DNA of 64,000 nt from Elmis aenea (GCA_947652605.1 OX393581.1:6948640-7012639), one strand, 5' to 3'. Shown: positions 40,961 through 51,524, counted from the stretch's first letter. A program made the numbers and translations. Notes: a model not told the origin generated them from the sequence alone.

Positions 40961-41257
40961 AGTTAGAGATGCCAAAATATCTCTTTTAAAGAGAACATGT
41001 TCTCTTTTTGTCCCGATCTTTTTGTTCACTCTCTTTTTTTATTCTGATCATTTTTGTCCTCTTTTTCCCCAAGTTACTTTTGGTCAGATTTTTAAAAAAA
41101 TTATAGAACTGAGTCGTTTATAGGCTCCACTTTATTTTTTTACAAATTGTATTTCTATTTACTATGTAGCAAAAATAATTTGTGTGGAATCCGCTTAAAA
41201 AAGCCTAAACATACTTAATATATTTATTGATAACAGGCGCCTACTTAAATACAAAAG

Positions 41258-41567
41258 GCAACCCACTTAGCAGGTTGCGCCTAAATAGGTATGCAATGTG
41301 CTTAACAAAACGCCTACTTTCGGCATTTTCAGGCAACCTGCGTAGAAACAATGTTTAATTAATTGCATACCATGTAGGCGTAATGTACAGTATGCAACCC
41401 ACAAAACGTTGCGCCTATTGATAGGCAACCACGACACAAAACGCCTTCATAGACATGCAACTGTTTTGACACAACAGTTAAGCAGGCTGTCTAAAAATGA
41501 CGAAAGTAGGCGTTTTGTTCAGCACACTGCATACCTACATAGGCGCAACGTGTTAAGTGGGTTGCGT
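41258..41567. mobile_element. foldback element with 85-bp arms, copy 1
   Basis: The left arm (GCAACCCACTTAGCAGGTTG ... GGCAACCTGC, 41258-41341) pairs with the right arm (GCAGGCTGTC ... AAGTGGGTTGC, 41481-41567) at roughly 85 percent. The motif GTTGCGCCTA recurs internally. No coding function: a 62-codon frame inside is a by-product of the arms. Confidence 0.8.
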
Positions 41568-42221
41568 TCTGTAATTATGAATTACAATAAAAATTGAACA
41601 ATATTATTCTTATGACAAACAAAATTAATATCTGCAGTATACAGTACCAAGGTAATCGTAAACTTCAATAAAAATTTAAATAAATTGGGTTAAGATTAAG
41701 TTATTAAAGATTTGGTTTTGGACCAGATCTGTCAAAACACATCACTTAGCAGGTTGCGCCTAAATAGGTATGCAATGTGCTTAACAAAACGCCTACTTTC
41801 GGCATTTTCAGGCAACCTGCGTAGAAACAATGTTTAATTAATTGCATACCATGTAGGCGTAATGTACAGTATGCAACCCACAAAACGTTGCGCCTATTGA
41901 TAGGCAACCACGACACAAAACGCCTTCATAGACATGCAACTGTTTTGACACAACAGTTAAGCAGGCTGTCTAAAAATGACGAAAGTAGGCGTTTTGTTCA
42001 GCACACTGCATACCTACATAGGCGCAACGTGTTAAGTGGGTTGCGTTCTGTAATTATGAATTACAATAAAAATTGAACAATATTATTCTTATGACAAACA
42101 AAATTAATATCTGCAGTATACAGTACCAAGGTAATCGTAAACTTCAATAAAAATTTAAATAAATTGGGTTAAGATTAAGTTATTAAAGATTTGGTTTTGG
42201 ACCAGATCTGTCAAAACACAT
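41264..42221. repeat. perfect 479-bp tandem duplication
   Basis: 41264-41742 and 41743-42221 appear identical base for base over the parts compared. Each unit contains most of the foldback element plus about 175 bp of left-array satellite, ending GTCAAAACACAT. The junction joins ACACAT to CACTTAGC. Confidence 0.9.
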
Positions 42222-42637
42222 TTATTAGTAAAAATCCAATAAAAATTAAACAATGCAATATTTATGTCTCAAATATGGATTTGTAAAGTATACAGCACTT
42301 ACTCAATCGAAAAAGGAAATAAAAATCAAACCATATCTGGTAACGATTAAATTATTAAAAATGTTGTTTTAGACAAGAACTGTCAAAAAACAATTTATTA
42401 GTCAAAATCCAATAAAAATGAAACGATGGAATATTTATGTCTTAAATATGATTTTATAAAGTAGGTACACTGCACTAACCATGGCACTAACTCAAACGAA
42501 AAAAGAAATAAAAATAAAAATAGATCTAGTAACGATTAAGTTATTAAAAATTTTGTTTTGGATCAGAGCTGTCGAAACACATGTATCAGTAAAAGTCCAA
42601 TAACAATTAAATGATACAGTCTTTATGTGTGTAATAT

Positions 42638-44062
42638 TAAGGTGACCAACTTTCTTACAATGAAAAGGAGGACACAAATTGAAGAGCAAAAAAATAATAA
42701 AAGACACATTTTATGCATTGCAAACATTATAATATGATAAATGCTTAATAAAAACATTTGCAACTAACACTAACATGAAATTTTATGCTTACATGCCTAT
42801 AACTATTTAAAGGAGTACATACTTCTCCACTGAATGAATATTTTTTGTCAGTGTATTATCTTCTAACAATATATTGGAAATATCTGAACAAGAAATGTCC
42901 TTCATATTGAATTTTACGGCAAGTGCAGCAGCTAGAGTATCAACATTCAATCTCGATTTCTCACTTGTCCAAAAATCATTAGCAATTGAAAAAACTCTTT
43001 CTTTCAACTGCTGTATTAGTTCCAGGGCAGCACAACACAAATTGAACAAGAATAAATAAATTTTCACATGGAATATGTCCATTTTTGAAACGGTTGAATA
43101 TTTCCACCCATCTTTTATCAATTTCAACGTGTTGATTTTCCCATTGTATTATTTTTCAGAATTTAAATATACATTCAGTCTTCTAATTTCTTGAAAGAGA
43201 CAATTGTCGTCTATTTTAATATCTGCCAATTCTTTAGATAAAAACTCAACACAAGATTCAATATCTGTCCAACATACTGGCGATGAAGCCAAAAAACACC
43301 ATTGAAAACTGTTATTTCCCGTGATGTTTGTTTTAGACCATTCTTCGATATATTGAAAACATGTTTGGTAAAAATTCTGCACTTCTTTGATAAACTTTTT
43401 CGTTATGCCCGGATTTGATTCCTCTAAGTCTGATAATTTTCTTTTTATAATTAAAGGAAGACATTTTTCTTCAAATCGAGATTTATATTGAAGGATAAAG
43501 TCATTCAAAATAAGGCTAACTTCTGTAGCTGAAATGTGTTCACCTTCAATCTTTTGAATCGTTTTGTGACAAATAGATGCTTGATTATGTACAAAATACA
43601 TTAATATCTCAGATATTTCATTATTGAAAAACGACTCCAGGATTTTAGGACATTTGTCTAAACTCAAAAAATATAAGCGAAGGGACTCGAATAATTGTAG
43701 AACACGCTCTATAGCAGGTGTTAGAGCAAGCCATCTAACTTTTGAGTATCCTAAAAGTTTTTTGTATTCAACATTCGCTTCTTCACAAAATTGTTTTAAA
43801 GTAACCACGCGAACGGTAAAACGACTAAAATACAAATGAATTGTAGTTATTATTACTTCTACATCAATTGGCATGGCACATGACGCCGTGTTGATTGCAT
43901 TTGACAAAATATGAGCATTACAGCCTAGTATTTTCTTTTGGAGATTTACAGATTTTAGTCTTCAAGTATCGAAAAGGACAAAAAGGAGGACACTTTTCAA
44001 GGGAGGACAGAAGTGAAAAAAGGAGGACTGTCCTCCCTAAAGGAGGACGGTTGGTCACCTTA
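42638..44062 (-). mobile_element. hAT transposon, about 1.4 kb, inside satellite
   Basis: Ends TAAGGTGACCAAC and GTTGGTCACCTTA are perfect 13-bp inverted repeats. GTAATAT is duplicated at 42631-42637 and 44063-44069. Subterminal AAGGAGGACA-type repeats lie near both ends. A paralogous satellite copy near 45692-45725 shows the empty site. It encodes a broken transposase on the minus strand. Confidence 0.88.
42807..43965 (-). pseudogene. frameshifted hAT transposase, amino end missing
   Basis: The frame opens near 43960 with GCNAHILSNAINTASC, runs through YKKLLGYSKVRWLALTPAIE (typical of hAT proteins related to zinc-finger MYM/GTF2IRD2-like sequences) and ends after 43149 at a stop reached by a one-base loss in an A run (about 43150). 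In the next frame ENQHVEIDKRWVEIF and CENLFILVQFVLCCPGTNTA are readable. A four-base AAGA duplication near 43005 shifts again, after which ERVFSIANDFWTSEKSRLN, the hAT dimerisation motif, leads to the stop at 42807. Upstream zinc-finger and DDE-proximal parts are absent, so it is inactive. Confidence 0.85.
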
Positions 44063-44335
44063 GTAATATGAATTAATGAAGTATATTGTATCAAGTTAAT
44101 CTGTAACTTGCCTAAAATTTAAAATATTGATGGTTCCGAATAAGTTGTTAAGAAATATGAATTTCTGAAGTATACTGTACTAAGTCAATCGAGAACTTGA
44201 ATAAAATTTAAGATATTTAAGATAAAGAATTAAGTTATTAGGAAATTTGTTTTAGACCATTAAATATTTCAGTAGAGAGTAATTGTTCACAAAAAATAAG
44301 TTCTCTTTTTACATTTTCAACTTCTGGCAACCCTA

Positions 44336-45603
44336 ATTAAGATGAAACTGTTGACTAGCAATTTGTCTGCTGTTCTAGGAAATATTTTTAAGCCACATTA
44401 ATTGAGAGCTTCTTGTCAAAACGTCAGTCAATTCTTGCCCAAAATGCTTCAACCTTCGATGTTGGTTAATGTTGTTGATTTTTTTGTTAATAGGTACTTA
44501 CGACATTATGAACCTCTTCTTGCAAATGTGGCCCTCAGCAATGTGGAATCGTCACGAACTATAGCACAAATATTATATGACATGAATGATCCAGTGAGCC
44601 ACAGGTGACCATTAGGTAAAATCTAAAAACTGTGTGAGATCGGGACGTGACCCGCCAGTGATGTGTGCATAATTTGTTGTGTAACTTATAAGTGCAAGTG
44701 TAAAAATGTTAGTTTGATATGTAGTAAAAGCCTAATTGTTATTTTTATATAATTTACCCATGTATCATCCGCTTTTAAACTATGCAAGCTTAGTTTAGTT
44801 TAGCAGTGTTCGTAAATAAATAAGGTATAAATGTTTTTTGTTTTGTATTTCGTGCAATTTTATGTTTCTCAAAAGTATTTATTGACAACGTGTAGCATAT
44901 TCTGATTGTACATAATTTATCTACCGTCGTCATTCATTGACTTACACTGTGCTATGGACATTTTGTTAAACAATACTTGTGATATGGAAGCACACGGTTT
45001 AACAGTATTACAAGAGGGTGTAAACGTGACTTAGCTAAACAAACAATGAATCTTGTGAATCTCAAGTCCTAAGAACCGAATCACTTTGGTCATATATATA
45101 TTAATTAAACAAAAGTCTCTCGAAGCAGTTTTTCATGTGTTTTATAGTATAGGTACCTGTACTACTTAAAACAGTAAAGCACTGTAAAATGTTTAAAATA
45201 ATGAACAATAAAATGCATTTATTCTAATGTCTTCTTGTAAATACCATTTATACCCTTAACTTAAGATAATAAAGGTTTTTTTTAAAACTAATGAAATTGG
45301 TCTTAAAACTTCTTAAACATATTATTTATATGTGGTTAAGTTTTAGTTAATTTTCAGACATGTGACCGCATTCGCAACTGTATTTTTTAAATTCCTATTA
45401 AAATTTAAAAAAAAAGGTTACGCACCCGGTAGCTGCGAATTAAACACTTTCTTAAGTTACCGGAATAAAATCTATAGATACAATAGACACACGAGTCGGT
45501 CGGTCAAATGTACTCATAGCATTATGAACTACTTTTGGTTCACTTTAGCTACGGGTGGGTATTTTGTTAGTTTAAAGTGGACCAGTGTATGTTCTGTGAC
45601 CAT
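44336..45603. other. low-copy interval inside the left satellite block
   Basis: Separates two satellite patches. It contains one exon-like stretch (44504-44604). The rest is AT-rich; AAATAAATAAGG at 44814 could be a poly(A) signal. Confidence 0.4.
44504..44604 (+). other. orphan exon-like open stretch
   Basis: A pyrimidine-rich tract ending TTTTTTTGTTAATAG precedes an open frame reading RHYEPLLANVALSNVESSRT and ending NDPVSHR, followed by CAG/GTGACC, a possible donor. The peptide looks protein-like rather than random but was not recognised, and no partner exon was found. It could be an exon of an unseen gene or a gene fragment caught between repeats. Confidence 0.3.
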
Positions 45604-45975
45604 ATCTAGAAACGATTAAATTATTAAAAAATTTGTTTTGAATCAGAGCTGTCGCAACACATGTGTTAGTAGAAATCCAATAACAATTAAATATTAGTCT
45701 ATGTGTCTAATATGAATTAATGAAGTATATTGTATCAAGTTAATCTGTAACTTGCCTAAAATTGAAAATATTTATGGTTACGAATAAGTTGTTAAGAAAT
45801 ATGAATTTCTGAAGTATACTTTACTAAGTCAATCGAGAAATTGAATAAAATTTTCAATATTTAAGGTAAAGAATAAGTTATTAAGAAATGTGTTTTAGAC
45901 CATTAAATATTTCAATAGAGAGAGTAATTGTTCACGAAAAATAAGTTCTCTTTTTACACTTTCAACTTCTAGTTC
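45604..45975 (-). repeat. left satellite block, second patch
   Basis: Close paralogue of 42526-42637 joined to 44063-44325 (shared words TCAAGTTAATCTGTAACTTG, AATTTCTGAAGTATACT, GAGAGTAATTGTTCAC). It lacks the hAT insertion and so shows the target before insertion. Confidence 0.8.
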
Positions 45976-46028
45976 AAGCTTAAACAATTTTTCTGTTGAA
46001 CTGTAAATAAAACATAAATTGTTAATTT

Positions 46029-46034
46029 TTTATT
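46029..46034 (-). terminator. Aven poly(A) signal
   Basis: AATAAA on the minus strand, about 10 bases after the Aven stop codon, giving a very short 3' UTR if used. Confidence 0.6.
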
Positions 46035-46043
46035 AAGAAAGTA

Positions 46044-46980
46044 TCAATCATCTAAAATATCATCTAACCACTCCTCTAAGTTACCATCAGCATTCGATTT
46101 TAAGCTACCTGTTCCATTTTTCACTTGCTCACAACTTTCTAGCTTGTCTAAAATTAAAACATTTATTAAGCACAACTTTGATTTATACCAAATTTATTGT
46201 ACCTTTAAATTCGTCTCTATGACTGCTTGTCACACATATTTTTCCTTCTCCATTACCCAATAAATCATCAAAGTCTTCTACGAGTTTATCTGCATCTTTA
46301 ATTTCCCTGCTGCTAGGCTGTTCAACATTATTTTGTGGTTTGGTATCGATAAATGTAATATTTGTTTTTATTTGGAGAAATTTTAAATTTTGTTGGTATT
46401 TTTCTCTATGATCCTGGGCCGTTCTGTTCATACTTAATAGCTGATTTTCCTTTAATTTCCAATTCACAATATACAAATGAAATATAAATCCACAAATGAC
46501 AAAGACTTACGGTGAACAAATTTTCTTGCAATCCACATCGCATGTTAAAAGGTATCGTCTTGAGACTATCCCCTAATAAATTTAAATCTAAATTAAACAA
46601 CTTGTTTTCTTGCAGAGAACTTGGCTCTATGTCTTTAATCACATTCTTATCACTTTTAAATTGAAAGTGTCCTCCGTGGGAAATTGGTGCTTGTGCCAGA
46701 AGAGCGAAATTCATGGACTGATTCGCATCTTCATTTTCATCTTCTGTGTATCTATCCCAGTTGCTCATTAACTTGCGTTTTGAAAACGAGTTATCTTCAA
46801 TAACAATCTGATCTACACCAGATTCCAGGGAGTCATCCTTCGTTTTGCTGTCTGGTGGCTTTGCATTTCTATACTTTGGATTGTCCTTCCTCGGTTTTGG
46901 TCGTCTACAATTTTAATAAATGCTTAATTGTTCAAAATATCTGATGTGGTTTCATTTTCGTACCTTCTAAAATCTGCCAT
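46044..46980 (-). CDS. AVEN: Aven-like cell death regulator
   Basis: Four exons join in frame: 46980-46964, 46904-46511, 46449-46203 and 46147-46044 (stop TGA), giving 253 residues. The amino end is basic (MADFRRRPKPRKDN). The middle has SNWDRYTED, then NFALLAQAPISHGGHFQFKS, and LFNLDLNLLGDSLKTIPFNM. The acidic end reads EDFDDLLG and closes with LEEWLDDILDD. These blocks in this order are what I recall for insect Aven homologues; the family inhibits apoptosis and takes part in DNA-damage signalling. Only moderate sequence conservation is expected, so the name is likely, not certain. The exon 3 acceptor lacks a strong pyrimidine tract; an in-frame alternative 9 bases on exists. The gene is divergent from TRPT1. 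Confidence 0.78.
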
Positions 46981-47457
46981 TGTTGCAAAATAAAACTTTA
47001 ATATTGTTCAAAGTGTGTTCAACATTTAAAACGGTATTAACCATAGATAATAGTATTAAACAATATTGATGATGTAAAAACCATAATGTTTATTAAAGGG
47101 ATTTGCCATTAAACATAACTTGCTATAAAAACTGAGCACAAAAACTTAAAATAAATACACTAAAAACGCTTGGATATTGTATAATAAATACTTATTAGGA
47201 TTTAAATGGTAAAATATTTTAGAAATAGTTGGTAAAAACTTTTTATTTATAACGTTATTGAAATATATAGTGTTCTTGTACAGCGTTAACCATGCGCCTT
47301 TGTAGTAGTTCTCTCTCTTATCTATGAGTAGTTCCAATCAACCGGTTGAAAACTCATACATCCATATTGTTTTCGATAGAATTTCGTTTATTACAACAAC
47401 TGAATTATGCTGTAGCAATTGTCAACAATTTAAAAAACAACATTTTTGTATCAACTA
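46981..47457. promoter_or_regulatory. divergent promoter interval Aven/TRPT1
   Basis: The start codons of Aven (minus) and TRPT1 (plus) are 478 bp apart with no gene between. No obvious TATA box for either. A shared bidirectional promoter is an inference from spacing alone. Confidence 0.4.
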
Positions 47458-48260
47458 ATGCACCGACGCCATCAGGTTAGTGTTATAAAAGTAAATATTG
47501 TGATTGTGTTAAGTCAGTCGACCAATATTCTGCAGTTCAATTTCACAGACTAACATCAACAGAGATGTTACTATTAGCAAGGCTTTGTCGTGGCTGTTAC
47601 GACATGGAGCTGTAAAAGAAGGCTTAAAAATTTCACCTGATGGATTTATCGCTGTGAGAGATATATTGGAGCATAAAAGTTTTAAGTCCAAATACGATAT
47701 AAAAGATATTGAACGCATAGTTGAAAACAATAATAAGCAGAGGTTTTTGATACGGAAAAGTGACAGTGGAACTTTAGAAATAAGAGCTAATCAAGGGCAT
47801 TCCATCCAGGTACGTTACGTTAATTGCCAAATTAAGTTTGGTGTACCACATATTTTTATGTTTTTAAATAAACTTTTAGTGTTGTAAATACCTAATCATT
47901 GATAATTTTCAGATTGTTACAGATCTCGAGCTACATTAAATCACAGATGCTTCACAAGTGGAAAATGTTGTACATGGAACATACTTTGAGTTTTGGGATA
48001 GTATAAAAAACGAAGGATTAAGTCGGAAAAACAGAAACCACATTCATTTTGCTACGGGATTGCCTGATGATGACAAAGTGATCAGTGGAATGAGAAGAAA
48101 TTGTGAACTTTATATTTTCATAGATTTACAAAAAGCACTTTCATCAGGATTACAATTTTATCAATCAACAAATAATGTTATATTAAGCGCTGGGAATGAG
48201 AAGGGATTTATTGAACCTAAATATTTTTTGAAAGTTCTTGAAGCTTCTGAAGGTATGTAA
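47458..48260 (+). CDS. TRPT1: tRNA 2'-phosphotransferase with in-frame stop
   Basis: Three exons: 47458-47475, 47549-47809 and 47913-48260. They read 208 codons plus a stop, except for an in-frame TAA at 47937-47939 (codon 102). The Tpt1/KptA catalytic set is present: Arg24-His25 in SWLLRHGAV, Arg85 in IRANQGHSIQ, and Arg154 in SGMRRNCEL. VVHGTYFEFWDSI, SRKNRNHIHFATGLP and EPKYFL are conserved family blocks on the far side of the stop. The enzyme moves the 2'-phosphate of spliced tRNA to NAD. The frame after the TAA is undamaged, so a recent substitution, allele, sequencing error or readthrough is more likely than old decay. No other in-frame acceptor skips the TAA. The start is chosen because ATG-CAC-CGA-CGC-CAT-CAG meets a good donor GTTAGT in phase. 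Confidence 0.85.
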
Positions 48261-48385
48261 TCTTATCTATGGTATGTAAATTTAAATTAGACATCCTTGA
48301 TCCTTATATTGTTGTTTATATCGTATGTACATTTTTTTAAGGTTCAACAATAAGTTTTTAATTTTTATCAATTAAGTTTTTCGTA

Positions 48386-51300
48386 ATGGATAAGAAGGAT
48401 TTAGTTTGTGATTTGTGCAATGTCTCTCTGGGTAATGAAAAAAATAAAGAGTTTCATGTTATGGGTAAAAAGCACCAGTTGGCCATGCACAACGCGCATA
48501 TATCCAAAGTTAAAGAAAAATGTGGAATTTTTGTCACAGGTACGATTTTTGTAAAATTAATTCATTTTAAAACTTATAGAATATTTTTTTAGGTTTGCCC
48601 CCTGTAGCAGGTAAAGAGGATGAAATCTACGAGTTTTTCGGGCAGTACGGAAAAATAGTCGATCGTTATTTTGGAAATCGTTTTGCTATTATCCAATTTA
48701 GTGAGCCTGAAGTAGCTGAAAATTTGCTCAAAACCAAAGTTATATTTCAAGGAAATTTATTACTCATTAAACCAAGGACACTGAGAGATAGAATTGGAGG
48801 TAAGATTGTTTTTTTGGTATTATTTATTTAACTGTCGTATACAGCTACAGCGTGGACCAAATTCGAATGTTTTACAAGGTAAAATAGAAAAAAGTTGAAG
48901 AATAAATGAATGTTTTCATTTTACAGTGCATTTAAAAAAATCTACAATGTTTACCACAAAAATATTTTTGTACCATCAGTACAACCGAGTTATTAACGAT
49001 TTATAAAAATACCCATTTTAATTTTTGTTCTTTATCTAGCGTGCCATGGAACTTTTTTAAAACATTAAAGCATCCATTTCCATTTCCATTTAAAAATATA
49101 AAAAATTTCAGAGGTCAAGCATAATTGTGTTCATAAAAAATACCTACATAACATTTAGTTATATTTTTATAAATAAAAAATGTATAGTAAATTTTCAAAA
49201 ATGATAAAAATTTTCATCTGTAGTGCTAAAATGGAGAATTAAAAAATCTTATAACACAGGCTTGTTTAGCTCTAAAAAATAACTAAATAGACCGATCAGA
49301 TTTTTGTCAACTATTATGGTAATCGAGATACCCCGTAAAACATTCAACTTTGGTCCACCCCATGGGTGTCCGCAGAAAATTATCCAGGGGGAGGCAAAGC
49401 TTGCAAAGAAATGCATCAAAATATTAACGAACTTTTAACTTGACCCTCTTTCATTTGGTCATTAATGGAGTACTGGATTCCAGGGAGGGGCAAGTGCCCT
49501 GTTTGTCCACCCCTGTGGACGCCCATGGTCCACCCTGTACTAAATTGTTTTGCAATCATCGTGAAACATTTTTTTCGCATTTCCAGCTAAATTCGACAAG
49601 CAGAAACCTTCAGAAAATTTCGATCTGATCAACAACTGCATAAAAAACGTGTCGACCATTACCGGCCAAATTACTTTGTTAATGAATAAAGTTCAATCCA
49701 ACGTCATGGAGTTGAACAAGTACATGAGACTGTGCAACGATCTACAAAACATACTCCAGGAGATATTTCCGGGCTGCATCGTTCATCCGTTCGGCTCGAC
49801 GATAACCGGCCTGGGATTTAAGAGCAGCGACGTCGACGTTTACGTGCAAGTGCCCATGATGCAGTCGGACCAAAAATCGGACCTCTCTCCGGCCGCCCAG
49901 TACGTTATGAGTTCCAAGAAATTGTTGCTGAGGTGCCCGCGATATTTTATCAAAGTGTGCGGTATCCCGAAGGCCAAGACTCCGATCGTCAAGTGCATTC
50001 ACGTGCCAACGAATATTAGCTGCGATTTTAACTTCAAGAATATGTTGGGCGTCTGCAACAGCTTCTTGATTAAGTATTACTTGTCGCTGGATGAGAATTT
50101 GATTCCCTTGATGATAATAATCAAATACTGGGCGAAAACGCACGAGCTGAGCGGCAGCAGCGGAAAATTATCGAACTATTCGCTGTGCATGATGTTGATC
50201 TTTTATCTGCAACAGGAGCCGATGTCGTTTCCGTCCGTTAACCACCTGCAAAGTTTCCATAACTGCGTGAACATGCAGGAGGGCTGGAACGGGGGGTTCA
50301 ACAAGATATTGAACGTCAATTTGGAGCCCGTGAGGAGCTACTCGATTGTTAGGTTGCTTCACGGTTTTTTTGATTTTTACGCGAACTTCGATTATTCGTT
50401 GTTCGTGATCAGCCCGTTCATGGGTCGCAGCACACCGAAAATGTATTTCTTGAAGCCCGAACTCTTGCCGGACTCCTTCCGCCTCTACAAGAGCAACCTG
50501 AAGGGCATGTGGCCTTTAAAAATCGAGACCCCGATGTGCGTTCAGGACCCGTTCGAGCACAACCACAACCTGACCGGCGTGCTTCCGATGAAATCGTTGG
50601 AAGATTTCGTCGCTTACTGTAAGTTGGGGGCCAAATTGTTCGGAGGCGAGGCCAACAACACTTTACTGTACAAACTGTTCACCGCGGAACCGGATACGGT
50701 CGATTCGGCGCAGTACCTGACGAACGACACGATCTGCCAGTTCAAAATTCCGTTGGCCAATCATTTAGCGTATCTCCAGACGCTTTTGCCGGAACGGTGC
50801 GAGGACACCGAAATCGAGATACGAAAAATATGGTACGACATAGTAAACAAATTCACGATCTCGCTGTTAATCCACGTATTCAAATTCGACTTATCCGTCA
50901 AGGAAGGCCCCACCCATAAATCCCAAAAAATCGACGGACAAGCTGACATACACGACAAAAATATCGTCGATTCCGTCACGTTCACGTGCGTCGGTAACAT
51001 AAATTTATGGGAAGCTAGGAAATCGATCGCCCGGGATATCCCGAACGACCCGACGAAGTCGTTGTTGGATAATCAAATTGCGGTCACGAACTACATCTGC
51101 GACGTCCTCTACAAGGGCAGTCGGTTCAAGGAACCGATCGTTAAGTTCGTTATCGATCTCAACGCGACGATTAATCCGACCGAGATGCATTTTTCGATCA
51201 CGAATCGCGATTCTCAGAAGGGTTGTTTCAAAACGATGGCCTTGTTTTTCGCGAAACGCATACCGCAACTGATCGACGGTCACATACAAGAACTGAAAAA

Positions 51301-51397
51301 GAAAAGTGCGCCGATTGTGGCCCCTTCTACTGCTGATACTTCAGTAACTAGTACTGATGGTGATGCTGAACGCGAGGTAGTTATATTGACAAAATAG
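48386..51397 (+). CDS. TUT1: TUT1/Star-PAP, U6 uridylyltransferase and poly(A) polymerase
   Basis: Three exons: 48386-48539, 48593-48799 and 49587-51397 (stop TAG), 723 residues. A matrin-type zinc finger has Cys8, Cys11, His24 and His30. An RRM follows at about 46-118 (GIFVTGLPPV, GNRFAIIQF). The nucleotidyltransferase core begins HPFGSTITGLGFKSSDVDVY with Gly190-Ser191 and catalytic Asp202 and Asp204; the third Asp is probably Asp267 in NISCDFNFK. A PAP-associated region lies at about 290-390 (KLSNYSLCMMLIFYLQ). The order finger-RRM-core is diagnostic. It adds U to U6 snRNA 3' ends and, in vertebrates, polyadenylates selected mRNAs in the nucleus. Intron 2 (787 bp) contains nested MITEs. 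Exon 3 is distinctly GC- and CpG-richer than exons 1-2. It starts about 125 bp after the TRPT1 stop. Confidence 0.93.
48848..49537. mobile_element. MITE in TUT1 intron 2, split by a second MITE
   Basis: Left end CAGCGTGGACCAAATTCGAA then TGTTTTAC (48848-48875) and right end GTAAAACATTCAACTTTGGT then CCACC...CTG pair as inverted repeats of about 35 bp. TA flanks both sides (48846-48847 and 49538-49539). The right repeat is interrupted by the 49361-49527 element. Same family as 39344-39430. Confidence 0.85.
49361..49527. mobile_element. nested hAT-type MITE, 167 bp
   Basis: CATGGGTGTCCGCAG and CTGTGGACGCCCATG form 15-bp inverted ends (13 of 15 pairing). GTCCACCC is duplicated on both sides (49353-49360 and 49528-49535), an 8-bp target duplication as for hAT elements. 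The target lies inside the right terminal repeat of the older MITE. Confidence 0.88.
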
Positions 51398-51518
51398 AAG
51401 GACATGTATTTTAATTTTCCTGGTTTTTTTAAAAGTTTAATCATTGGGTACGACTACAAATAAGTTAAGTGCAAATGTAAATTAAGTTGAAGTGTAAATA
51501 ATTTATAATTGTGTATTA

Positions 51519-51524
51519 AATAAA
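51519..51524 (+). terminator. TUT1 poly(A) signal
   Basis: AATAAA about 120 bases after the TUT1 stop and only about 80 bases before the satellite array begins. Confidence 0.65.

Larger units (their letters stand above)
41580..44335 (-). repeat. left satellite block, diverged monomers
   Basis: Monomers with AAGTTATTAAAAATTTTG, GACCAGATCTGTC, AATCCAATAAAAATTAAAC and TTTATGTCTTAAATATG recur at about 173-187 bp (near 41694, 42173, 42346 and 42533, then shortened ones at 44140 and 44230). They are clearly homologous to the reverse complement of the 51.6-62.4 kb satellite, at roughly 65-70 percent by eye. A hAT transposon splits one monomer. Confidence 0.75.

Noticed and set aside
41409..42076. 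Two identical 62-codon open frames (41409-41597 and 41888-42076)
   Set aside because: They are by-products of the duplicated foldback arms and have no coding features.
40963..44335. Possible outer transposon with ends TAGAGATGCCA and TGGCAACCCTA
   Set aside because: The ends pair in about 9 of 11 bases, but no target duplication was seen and the interior is a patchwork of satellite, foldback and hAT sequence, so an outer element is not supported.
49440..49628. 62-codon frame before TUT1 exon 3
   Set aside because: It runs through the nested MITE and the intron 2 acceptor; it is not coding.
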